A stretch of 64,000 nucleotides of DNA from Paracentrotus lividus (Eukaryota > Echinodermata > Echinoidea > Camarodonta > Echinidae), in NCBI GenBank assembly GCA_940671915.1, contig CALNVZ010003426.1:26461424-26525423 (forward strand), written 5' to 3'. Position 1 is the stretch's first letter, and every line of letters begins with the position of its first letter. The notes under the pieces were generated by a model. That model did not search any database and was not told where the DNA came from. It saw only the letters and a program-made list of their open reading frames with translations. The position numbers were made by a program, and so were the translations under genes. This document shows positions 43,262 to 52,825 of the stretch, piece by piece.

Positions 43262-44946
43262 CTAGGACAATTACCCCTGGGACAAATTACCCCCGGACAA
43301 TTACCCCGGACAATTACCCCCTGAGAAATTACCCCGGACAATTACCCCCCGACAATACCCCCGAGGACAATTACCCCCCGAGACAATTACCCCCCGGACA
43401 TTACCCCCGGAAATTAACCCCGGACAATTACCCCCGACAATTACCCCCGGACAATTACCCCCGGACAATAACCCCCCGGATAATTACCCATGGACAATTA
43501 CCCCCGAGGACATTACCCCGGACAATTACCCCCCGACAATAACCCCCGGACAATTACCCCAGACAATAACCCCGGATATTACCCCCGAGGACAATTTACC
43601 CCCCCCCTCTCCGGCATGATGTTGGAATCAAGCGGCGCCCATTGTGAGTCCCGCCCGGTGTGCATGTTTTTGGAATTATTTTCTACTTTCTATTTTATAT
43701 TTCTCCTTCTCCTTTCTCTCTCTCTCACTTTCTTTTTTTTCCTTGCTTTTCCCTCTTTTTTTTTCTTTCTTTTTCCCCTTTTCCTTTCCAATATTCCAGA
43801 TTAAGATGTGGCCTCTAACTTATAACTTTAAAACAAAGATTAATACACACAATAAGACATTGTGATTTTACCATTTCGGGTTGATAACAATCAAACGCAT
43901 CAAGAAGGAAATAAGTACCAAAATTCCTAAATTGTTAATAATATGACATAACAAATACAGTATTTTCCATACTTCATAAAAATAGCAAAGAAAATATTAA
44001 ACTAAAGCCCAATGTCAATTAAGCAAAATAAGGTTAATCGTAAAATGAAATGTCCTAAATTACTTATTTTCACTTTATTTGTTAATTTATAGAGTCATTA
44101 ATTATGGCCCTTATGACCGTCCATAGAACCATGGTTTCAGACATTCAATTTTATTGATTTACACCACCTTATTCATGTGGTTACTGTATAAAACTATCAA
44201 GAATTGATTATTGTTAAAGAGTTTTATTGTATCACAAAAATGAAATCAATTAATTAGGCCTGACCAGATAGAATAAACATGATGGAATTTGGAAGAAATG
44301 AAGTATAAAGAAATTTGCAACAATTGTACAAGACCTTTTAGTCATATATGTTTGTTGCTCTCCTTACAGCGTTCTTACGATAAAACATTATTACTAAGCA
44401 CTTCATGCTTCAATATGCCGTTGGACCATATTAAATATACAAATATCTTACTTGTCCTTGGGGTAATGTCCTTGGGTAATTATCCAGGGGGGGGGTAATT
44501 TTCTTGGGAGTTGTCGTTCGGTAATTTCCGGGGTAATTATCCTCGGGGGTTATTGTCTGGGGGTAATTGTCCTTGGGGTAATTGTCCATGGATAATTGTC
44601 CGGGGGTATTATCCAGGGGTTATTGTCTTGAAGCTATGTCGTCGGGGTACTTGTCGGGGGTAATTGTCCTCGGGGGGGTTATTGTCTGGGGGTAATTGTC
44701 CTTGGGGTAATTGTCCTCGGGGGTAATTGTCCATGGATAATTGTCCGGGGTAATTATCCAGGGGTAATTGTCTTGAGGTAGTTGTCGTCGGTGTCATTGA
44801 CCGGGGGTGTAATTGTCCGGGGGGGTTATTGTCCGGGGGTGTAACTTGTCCGGGGGCTAATTGTCCGGGGGGTAATTGTCCGGGGGGTAATTGTTCGCCT
44901 GGGGTAATTGTCCTAAGGGTAATTGTCCGGGGGGTAATTGTCCGAG
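43262..44946. mobile_element. TU-like foldback element with inverted GGACAATTACCCCC arrays
   Basis: The left array (43265-43600) has over 20 degenerate units of GGACAATTACCCCCG (15 bp). The right array (44455-44946) has about 30 units of the inverse GGGGGTAATTGTCC. The interior (43605-44450) is AT-rich with a CT-rich stretch (43700-43800) and no transposase. The left boundary GTTCTAGGACA is the same as that of the element at 31680. No target duplication found. Proline- or glutamine-rich frames here are array read-through. Confidence 0.75.
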
Positions 44947-45088
44947 GTGTACAAACAAAATTGCTCCAAAATAGAGATTGTATCATCTAATTTGATTTAC
45001 TTTTCACGTTCCGAGCAAAGATTACCACCTGTTCATCATGTAGGTAGAATATTTCTTATTACAAATAATAACTATTTCGATAAAAAAT

Positions 45089-45345
45089 GGGAAATTTTAA
45101 ACAGTTTTCCATTAAGGATTAATTGATTTATTTCCAATTGCAAATTATTTTCTCACAATGGATGCTTTAACTAATTAAAGAGTAACAATGCAAGCCCTCG
45201 TTCAATTCTACAGTAATTTTCGAAGAAACAGAAAAAAAATTAAGTTGCTTTAATTTGCTTCGCGTCTGGGTGGAAGTTTTACACAGCTTGCGCGTTCAAC
45301 GCGATTATACGCTGCAATGGAAACGAATTATTTCGCCGTATAATA
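45089..45345 (+). repeat. Dispersed 260-bp repeat, copy 2
   Basis: Partner of 29860-30131; shares the TGCGCGTTCAACGCGATTA core and ATTTCGCCGTA end. Confidence 0.7.
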
Positions 45346-45419
45346 AAGAATAATAAATTTTAGCGGTGTATAATCGCTCAAATGATTTACAGTCACAATT
45401 TGCTCATTTTATGGCGCGT

Positions 45420-45778
45420 GCAGGTCGCGTGGAGCTGCAAATCTTTAAGCGGCCGCCATCAAATAGTTCGGTCGGTTGGATGAGAAGAGACCGCACAAGA
45501 AAGGTGCCGCGATCAGTATAAATTGCGCGCTGTATAAAACAGCCGCCGTTTGAAGTGCCGCGCAGTTTAAAATAGCGCATTCCGAGAGACTACAGCACAC
45601 TATACGCGTGGGAAAGCTGAATTTTAGAGGTATAATAATAAACCAGTACTAAAATACTATCACTTGTCGTTGTGGTTTCATGACGTGAAGTTGTGTGCAT
45701 TATTTTATAGTAATATTCACGCCTATTTTATTGGATTGTAGTTTTGTTGTACGTTGAAAATTGTGATCCGTTGAAGAA
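45420..45778 (+). promoter_or_regulatory. Possible promoter/leader of the gag-like gene
   Basis: A GC-richer stretch (45420-45600) precedes the open frame. It has a TATA-like GTATAAAAC at 45531-45539 and a purine/pyrimidine start region about 30 bp later. The leader runs to the ATG at 45779, which has a good context (GAAGAAATGCCG). It may belong to a long terminal repeat, but no second copy lies in the window. Confidence 0.35.
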
Positions 45779-46447
45779 ATGCCGAAGGCGAAGGCAAAGA
45801 GGAAGTCGGTAGCGGCTCAGCCGATGGCCCATGCGACGGTGGAGAAGCCTGTTACTAGAGCAAGAGGAAGGACGGTGTCGCAGCTGGACGAAGTAGTGGT
45901 CGCTCCTAGTGGGGCAGCGGAACCTAGTGGTTCGGCAAGTGAGTCTGTCGAACATGTTCCTTGGCCTACTGTCGATGTTTGTGAGGGTGCTGTGGGTGGT
46001 GAGCGAATGCAAAACGATTGGCCTACGCCTATGGTGTTTGCGCTACCCAGGGAGGCTCTAAGATCCGCGCGCCCATTGTCGGTGAGGGATAAAATTTGGA
46101 AGTCTGAGTTTTATCGACTTAGGACTGTTGCTAAAAAACACCCCTACTCCACAATTAGAACAATCAATGGTACTTACTGTTTCAGGTGGCACCATGCAGC
46201 TGCAGCCGCAGCGTAAAATACCACAAATTACTTCTGTTGAACAATGGACAGGCGCTTTTCTATTGTATGGGTCGGTTTTCGCGGAAAAGCATCAATCACG
46301 AGCTGGAGAAATGTTCAAGTATATGGACATTATCCGAATGGCTGCGCGCTTTGAGGGTTACGGATGGCGCGAATATGATATCCAATTCCGTTTGCGTCAG
46401 GAAAGGGAGCCAACAAGATCTTGGGCCCTAATAGATAGTGAGTTATG
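45779..46447 (+). pseudogene. Frameshifted gag/ORF1-like retroelement protein
   Basis: The frame opens with a basic M-P-K-A-K-A-K-R-K start, then an S/A/G/E-rich linker, then R-D-K-I-W-K-S-E-F near 46095. At the T run around 46105 the conserved reading moves to the next frame (I-D-L-G-L-L-L-K-N), so a single-base indel splits the gene. The second frame continues with M-Q-L-Q-P-Q, S-V-E-Q-W-T-G-A-F, Y-M-D-I-I-R-M-A-A and Y-D-I-Q-F-R-L-R-Q, ending L-I-D-S-E-L-W-L-M. I associate this W-x-x-A-F ... Y-D-x-Q-F-R-L pattern with ORF1 of tyrosine-recombinase (DIRS/Ngaro-type) retroelements; that is recall, not proof. A LINE fragment starts right after. Confidence 0.6.
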
Positions 46448-46745
46448 GCTAATGACAGCAGTGGGCCCCCAGCAACCTCTACTCGCAACCGTCAAGCGAC
46501 GTAAGCTAGCATGGTTTGGTCACCTCACCAGACACAACAGCCTGTCAAAAACCATTCTACAAGGCACAGTTGATTGTGGACGCAGAAGATGACGTCAAAG
46601 GACAAGCTGGACGGAAAATGTAAAGATATGGACAGATATGACAATGCAAGAACTGCTGTCGACTACAACTGACAGGAAAGCATGGAGGAAAAAGATGTGC
46701 TTCTTCGGCTCTCAAATCCAGTCAAGGGATTGAGTGAGTGAGTGA
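46448..46745 (+). mobile_element. LINE 3' end (RTE-like C-terminus and GTGA tail)
   Basis: Encodes a LINE C-terminus: L-L-A-T-V-K-R-R-K-L-A-W-F-G-H-L-T-R-H, T-I-L-Q-G-T, then in shifted frame T-S-W-T-E-N-V-K-I-W-T-D-M-T and D-R-K-A-W-R-K. It ends in GATTGAGTGAGTGAGTGA, a short tandem 3' tail like those of RTE-type elements. It joins the upstream gag-like frame in phase, probably by insertion. Confidence 0.7.
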
Positions 46746-46868
46746 ACACTTTGAAAATGTGCAAAATCCACATAGTCGACTCTGTTATCACTGTGTCCGA
46801 TTAATGTGACAACTATGCGGATTTTGCCCAATTCACAGCGTTTTCAGAGTTTGAGAAACTGCGATAGA

Positions 46869-46870
<2 letters not shown>

Positions 46871-46901
<31 letters not shown>
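46871..46901. repeat. Poly-T tract
   Basis: T run followed by A-rich sequence to 46955; the two can pair. Confidence 0.85.
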
Positions 46902-46959
46902 CCGGAGAATAAAATTAAAAAAAAAATATAAAACAAAATAAAAAAAAAAAAAACTGCGC

Positions 46960-47289
46960 CATGGTTTCAAGGAAAAATAATTTTATCATGTAAAGATCTC
47001 AAATATACATCATATGTCCCCTTTAACGTATTAAAGCCCTTTTTTCTGAACCAATGTACAAACATGAATCATTTTTTTTCAAACCTAGCATATATCAAAT
47101 CCATTATTATGTTACCCTCTTCACTACCTTCTCCGCTTTCTTTAATTGATACCAAACATTCCCATCCCTTAGAAGTCCATAGCTAGAACTTACAAACAGA
47201 CAGACAGAAAAAAAAAATTGTTTTTTTTACAATCTCTCTGGTCATCCCAACAATACTTTATTGATATGACTTGTACTAACGCGAAAACC
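46960..47289. other. No gene recognised
   Basis: AT-rich flank; nothing recognised. Confidence 0.45.
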
Positions 47290-47465
47290 TCTGTGCTGCA
47301 ACCCCGTAAGCGCAATCAAATGCTGGGCCATACTATTGCCACTGCCATGTACCAAACCAATCCAATCACTTACAAATTTACTCCCCTGACAAAAACTGAC
47401 GCCCAAATGTTCGAGATAAACCTATCCATACAAATACATATAATTCAACAAATACAGCGCGATTC
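47290..47465 (-). repeat. Partial copy of the 'DATNQ' dispersed repeat
   Basis: Keeps the CTGCAACCCCGTAAGCGCAA core and the ACTGACGCCCAAATGTTCGA / AAACCTATCCATACAAATAC tail. The GGTTTGTGGCATCC end is missing. Confidence 0.6.
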
Positions 47466-48376
47466 AAGAAATGCCGAACCTTGAATACATTTATTCACGC
47501 CCAACTGTACCCGACAAAAAGCTCTTCCTATTATGTTACCACGCCTATACTTTAATGTGTATAACCAGGCTGCTCCGCACTCATATGCATGTCTCCTTAC
47601 TCCCAACATGAATAGCAACACTATGAATGATTGTCAAAGAATGATCGCTATTTTTAAAACCCCCTAAAAATCCAAGCAAAAATCAATCAAAATTTCAAAT
47701 CTCTAACATGATTTAGAAAAAAAAAACCAAAAAAAAAAATACGAAAATACCAGCATTTAAAAATTCGTTTCACTAATTAATAAATTGAAAATCATGAAAA
47801 CCATTATAATTAACTGGCGTCACCATCTTCCGCATGTTCGTTCGATGGAAACGATGGCATTATAGATTAAGCCGCTAAGTAGCCGATTCCCAATTAAGGT
47901 AACACCATGCGACTTTTTTTCTATAATACGGAGGGTAAACCTTTGTATTATTATTAAATCCCACAGATGAATAAGCATTTTACGGATTTTACCCATTAAA
48001 CGAAGACACCACAAGGGTACACGATGCTTTCGTGATCAGAGCAATTAAGTTTAAAAATATCCATGACCGTGGGTCCATCCTTGCTCAACTTCGGGAAAGT
48101 GCGATGCGTGTTTGATAATACTATACGATGGCTACACCAAGACATTGAGAGGGCGTCGAGAAGTCGTGTTGCTTTCGAATTGCCTTCGTATTGCGAAAAT
48201 GCGCGATGCTATATGATGCTCTAACGAAGTGAACCTTCGCAAGTCCATCGGGAGTTTTGTTTTGTTTTGTTTTGTTTTATTTTTGACTGCCAAAGATTTT
48301 GCCGATGCATTGGAAGCTGCTGCCGAAGCATGAAAAAACTCCAACGATGTTCATGGTGGTTTTAAGATTGCTAATT
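47466..48376. other. No gene recognised
   Basis: No protein signature. A (TTTTG)n patch lies at 48256-48280. Confidence 0.45.
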
Positions 48377-48560
48377 ATACAGGCTGTATCAAATAAAATG
48401 GTACAGTCCGAAAACATTTTGTTTAATTATGAAAATTAATAACTTCACATCTAATAGTATTTAATATTTATATAAAGGAGGGAAATCAGGCACTTTTTTC
48501 ATCTCATTTGGTGGTATAGATCCTGAGATATGATCACTTTTATATAAACAAGAAAATCTA

Positions 48561-48877
48561 GACAATTAATTATTCATTTGTCTCCAACGGTAGAACCATG
48601 CATGTTGGTACAAACACACGCAACTGCTGTGTGATAAATTTGAAACCAGCCAGCTATGAAAAAAAAATCACAGGCTGCCCGGGCGGGATTCGAACCCACG
48701 ACTTCTGGATTGCTAGACCAGCGTCATAACCGCTAGAGCACCGGAGTGCCCGTAGCGATTAAGGTTCAAACTATCCCATATACATGAAAATCAAACGTAA
48801 AGGAATTTACGCCGTTGGGAAGTTAAATAGACAATTAATTATTCATTTGTCTCCAACGGTAGAACCATGCATGTTGT
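48561..48877 (-). mobile_element. tRNA-related element between 48-bp direct repeats
   Basis: The same ~48-bp sequence (starting AGACAATTAATTATTCATTT, ending ACCATGCATGTTG) flanks the block at 48561-48608 and 48830-48877. Between them lies a tRNA-like sequence on the minus strand. The repeats are far longer than normal retroposition target duplications, so this may be a dimer junction or a unit of a composite SINE. Confidence 0.55.
48676..48752 (-). tRNA. tRNA-like sequence, anticodon loop CTAGCAA (AGC), probable pseudogene
   Basis: About 77 nt with a D-arm TGCTCTAGCGGTTATGAC, an anticodon stem CTGG/CCAG around CTAGCAA (AGC, alanine if decoded) and a perfect T arm GTGGG TTCGAAT CCCGC. The 5' and 3' acceptor strands do not pair over seven bases (GGGCACT against CCGGGCA), so a working tRNA is unlikely. 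A SINE head or tRNA pseudogene fits better. Confidence 0.55.
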
Positions 48878-49049
48878 TTAAAAACAAAATCTATTTTGCA
48901 TGCTTTTCCATGGACTATATTTAGGCTTTGCGCATAGTGGCAACGAATTCATTGCTTCGGAACAATAAACTTGTCTATGGAAGTCACTCCAACAGCCATT
49001 TGATGATTTCGAAGGAAAACCTTCTGAATCGTCGTGGCTGAAATGTTCT

Positions 49050-49350
49050 GGGTGACAAGCTAGACCTGGTACAACAGACATGACAGAGGAAAATTTCTCA
49101 CCTGGTTTGTGGCATCCAACGAATACTTGGTATTTATATGACTCTGTACTAAACGAGCAGCCTATGTGGTGCGCAACCCCGTAAGCGCAATTAAACACTT
49201 TTGTCATACTGATTTCGCTGCCCTATACAAACCAAATCCAATCAGTGAGTTCCCTTTTAAAGCTGACCCGACTTTAATTCGAGAATAACCTACCCGATGA
49301 CAAATAAATATAATTCTAATATTCAAAAAAAAAAAAAAAAAAAAAAAAAA
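49050..49350 (-). repeat. Copy of the 'DATNQ' dispersed repeat with A tail
   Basis: From GTGACAAGCTAGACCTGGTA through CTCACCTGGTTTGTGGCATC, CAACCCCGTAAGCGCAATTA, to a 28-base A run at 49325-49350. Minus-strand frame: A-A-R-L-V-Q-S-H-I-N-T-K-Y-S-L-D-A-T-N-Q, then V-R-N-F-P-L across a GTGAGA donor-like site; one stop replaces a glutamate just upstream. Confidence 0.72.
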
Positions 49351-49544
49351 TCGTGAATACTTTGTTTAAAGAGTGATATCGAGTATTCTAATGAAAATAA
49401 ATTACCCGATATTAAAATTTGGAATGTAATTTGATTACAACAAAAATATGAAAAATACCAAACAAAGGCACTTCTTGGGGGACTTGTTATATTATAAGCA
49501 ATATATACATTGCCCAAGTATTATCATAATTATCATAATGGTCC

Positions 49545-50290
49545 GTATTTCAGAGAACGAAAGAAATTACAAAGAGGAGAAATGACTTCTAGAGTTGAAC
49601 TGGGCAAACTGTTTGGGAAAATTGTAGGGGCAAAACATGTTCCCTTCAAGCCATGTCCCTTTATTATTATTATTATTATTTTTTTTTTCAAAATCAAAAT
49701 TCTTGTTAGGTACCTTACCAAAAGTTAAAGCCGCGCCCCCCTGCGTAAACGCCGCACAGCGGGCTTATAGGCAGGATATACCGTTCCCGTATTATTCTTC
49801 AATTGACTTAATTGGAGGGGATTAGTACATCCGGTATAAAGCGCCGCTGTGCGGCGTTCACGCAGGGGGCCTCGGTTTTAACTTTTGGTAAGGTACCTTA
49901 CCACTTTACAGAAAAATGTCTCATGATTCTTTTTTAAGATGTGACACTAGGTTACGTCTCGCGTATTGACATTAAAAAAAAAAAGTAATATAATACCAAT
50001 GTTTCTTCATGCAGAAAACAAACTTAGAATCAAAAGGACAGACTCAAAATGACAGTTTCTCCAGTTGAACTGGAAAAAACTGTTTTGGGGAATTTAAGGG
50101 GGAAAATGTTTTCCCCTTAAAATCTTACCAAAATCAAAGTTCTTGTTACCACTTTACAGAAACATTTCTCATGATTCTGTTTGATGACGTGAAACTAGTT
50201 TATGTCTCAATATTGACCGTACAGATTGACTATAATACTAACTACATGCAAAAACGAAACTTGGAGTCAAAATGACAATAAAGAGTAACT
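49545..50290 (+). repeat. Local tandem duplication (about 480-bp unit)
   Basis: 'AGTTGAACTGG', 'AAAACTGTTT', 'TTCTTGTTA', 'CCACTTTACAGAAA', 'TCTCATGATTC' and 'TGACACTAG/TGAAACTAG' occur in the same order at 49590-49950 and 50060-50200. A partial third set follows at 50225. The first unit carries the MITE at 49709-49897. Confidence 0.75.
49709..49897. mobile_element. 189-bp palindromic MITE, TTA target duplication (PIF/Harbinger-like)
   Basis: Terminal inverted repeats of about 58 bp, beginning GGTACCTTACCAAAAGTTAA and containing GAACGCCGCACAGCGGCG. TTA flanks both ends (49706-49708 and 49898-49900). The neighbouring duplicate at about 50137 reads CTTGTTACCACTTTAC without the element, an empty site with a single TTA. 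Three-base TTA/TAA duplications are typical of PIF/Harbinger elements. Confidence 0.85.
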
Positions 50291-50332
50291 TATCATGAAC
50301 ACTAATAGTCATTCCGAAAGGCATTTAAGGTA

Positions 50333-50877
50333 GGGGAGACAGGGGACAATAACACTTTTTGTTTCTTCAAATTTGACTGATCAACTTTATTATAGCTACA
50401 TACTTGCTTAAAACTAAATAAAACGAAATATACAATACTTAGCTCGACATATGAATAGATATGGGTTAAGTAAAACAATTTTGAAGCCATTATCATTAAA
50501 AAAAAAAAAAGAGGTTGAGTGTTACAAGTTCCCCAGAACACGGGGCAATTTTAACACACCCATGGGGCGATTGTAACACATGAAATTTTGATTTTCTTTA
50601 TCAAAGCTATGCAATTGACACATCCAATATTTTAACAACATTAGCCTCATAAACTAATTATATTAAAATATGACGAAGCTTGACTCATTTACATTATATT
50701 TTCCACTTGCTATATGCATGGTATGGGGTAACTGCGGCAGTGTACGGGCTGTAGCAGCGTCGCAGGGGCTAGGCATGGGGCAAAGGTACTTTCTAACTCG
50801 TTGTTACAATAAATAAAAATGACAGCCAGAATAAAAACATTTGGTAGTGTGAGATATTACTTTCCTGCTCAAAAAGC

Positions 50878-50915
<38 letters not shown>

Positions 50916-51081
50916 AAAAAGTTCCACTTACCGTTAAAATCTGCTTACACTCAAACAACATGTGGAGTAACGAAATGCGCATGTTCTGTACACAGGTTAA
51001 GTTTGTAGCGTGATTCTGCTTGGGATGGGAACCTCTGTTACAATAATTGCCCCGTCGGTTACAATTGTCCTCGGTCTCCCC
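50333..51081. mobile_element. GGGGAGACAGGGG element, third locus, TA target
   Basis: Begins GGGGAGACAGGGGACAATAA and ends ATTGTCCTCGGTCTCCCC with TA on both sides (50331-50332; 51082-51083). The internal word is GGGGCAATTTTAACA (or GGGGCGATTGTAACA), different from the word in the GGGGAGACC copies. Contains a T run at 50881-50910. Non-coding. Confidence 0.8.
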
Positions 51082-51179
51082 TATTTATACTGAATCTTAA
51101 TTTATACTTAATCTATGAAAATGAACTTTTGATTATCAGTGTCATTTATCGCAAGCCAGGGAGGCAAAACGATGTTTAA

Positions 51180-51250
51180 ATAGAGTGTGTGTGTCTGTTT
51201 GTGTGTGTGCGTGTGTGTGTGTGTGTGTGGGTGTTTGTGAGTGTGAGTGT
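51180..51250 (+). repeat. (GT)n microsatellite
   Basis: Imperfect GTGTGT with T and GA breaks. Confidence 0.9.
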
Positions 51251-51659
51251 CTAAGTAAGACAAAAAGAGAGTCTTTTCCTTGAGAAAAACTGCAATATTC
51301 ATGATGACAACTTTGATTTTACTCAGACAAGGAGGTGGTAATTGGACGTAATCATTCATTCAAGCTGGATCATAAGATTTTAAACCTCACAAATGAAGAA
51401 AAATGTGCATAAGGTAAAATCTAAGTAATTTGTGTCGAAACAATTGGCAGTCATAATTATATCCGTTTGTGACGATAATGAGACCATTTTCTGTTTTAAA
51501 CTTTTATTATACATAATTGTGGTTCCACAAATTTTTACAAGGGCATAGTATAAATTGTAGGGCAGGCGCAGATGCCGTAAGAAAAACAAAGGGGTGAAAG
51601 TTTGTATGTGTGTAACCCCTTATGGCCAATATTATGGTATATGAAAACATTATTAATGG

Positions 51660-51840
51660 CCGAAGGTCGAAAAAAAATTCACCTACCTCCCTGCACCCTC
51701 CACCGGCCCGTGACGCGAACATTAATCGGTGTACCTGTTTGCTCGCCAGGTGTGACGCGGGAAAAAATATGGGCATACCAAAATCTAAATTTCTAAGTTT
51801 GCCTTCCCTTTCCATGAAATCTTGGATTCGCTAGTGTAAC
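51660..51840 (-). repeat. Dispersed 'CTGGATCCGCC' repeat, copy 3
   Basis: TTTGCTCGCCAGGTGTGACG, GCATACCAAAATCTAAATTT, CCATGAAATCTTGGATTCGC in the same order as copies 1 and 2. Confidence 0.6.
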
Positions 51841-51894
51841 CTCCCCTCTTTCTTCGTTTTAAATATTGTATGATTACTAACCACTACAAACAAG

Positions 51895-52165
51895 TAGCCA
51901 GTGACAAGCTGGACTTGGTAGAACAGATTTGTCAGAGGAAAACCCCTCACCTGGTTTGTGGCATCAAATGAATACATGGTGTTTAAAAGATCTTGTATCA
52001 AACGTGCAGCCTCGGTAGTGCGCAACCCTGTAAGCGCAATCGAACATTTGTGTCATCGTGATTGTGGTGATATATTCAAACTAATCAAATCAGTTGAGCT
52101 CACCGTATCAAAGCTGACGATAATTGTCGAGACATAACCTTGCCGATGCAAATAAACATATTCCT
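51895..52165 (-). repeat. Copy of the 'DATNQ' dispersed repeat, best open frame
   Basis: Same boundaries as 49050-49350 without the A tail; ends CCGATGCAAATAAACATATT. The minus frame is open for about 64 codons from L-T-G-L-R-T-T-E-A-A-R-L-I-Q through L-N-T-M-Y-S-F-D-A-T-N-Q-V-R-G-F. Whether the peptide was ever made is unknown. Confidence 0.7.
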
Positions 52166-52559
52166 GACTATTATATTAAAAATGTAATATACTTCAACCG
52201 CTAATATCATAATCGCAATAAATATGTTTTTTTTTTTTTTTTACCTTGTTCTTTTTATTATTATTATTTTTTATTTTTTTGTAGAACGCTATTTGTATAC
52301 ACTTGGATTATTTTCCACCAAACTTTGTGACTCATTTTGTTTTTGTATTCATAGTTATTAACAATATTAAAGTTGTTTTAACAGGGTTTCTTTATTACAA
52401 TTGAATTGCAATAACATTCAAAACTAAATACCACTTTTCTTCTTTTGATTTTGTTACTTTTCATACTATGCAAAAATGATACAAAAGCAATTTTAAAAAA
52501 TATATAAAAAAAATAAAAAATAAAGATATCTATTTTTTTTAATTTTTTGTTCCCCCTTC

Positions 52560-52825
52560 CACAGGGTTCTTTATTTTTCAAAGAAATCAGTAACAATGCA
52601 ATACATCATCAAATTATTAATACAAAACATGCAAGACAGTAATTCAATATTGAAGTTTGTTAAGACATAATAATATTATGATATACATACATACAATTTG
52701 GAAAATTTACTTGCATTATACTACATTCAATAAATGGTCACAGCCAAAGTCATATCATTAAGGACAAAGACACTTATTTTTTAAAATTATTTTTCAAATA
52801 GTAAGAACATACTGTATAATTTTCC
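52560..52825 (-). other. 3' untranslated region and end of the L1/Tx1-type LINE
   Basis: AT-rich sequence after the stop at 52826, containing AATAAAG near 52570. The tail ACCCTGTGGAAGGGGGAACA is followed by A-rich sequence. A second AATAAAGAAACCCTGT lies at 52378-52393, so the tail may be duplicated. Confidence 0.45.

Noticed and set aside
44609-44986. 125-codon proline/glutamine/threonine-rich minus-strand frame
   Set aside because: Translation of the GGGGGTAATTGTCC array.
48878-49207. 109-codon minus-strand frame with several cysteines
   Set aside because: It covers the DATNQ repeat in a frame not shared by the other copies; no zinc-finger spacing is convincing.
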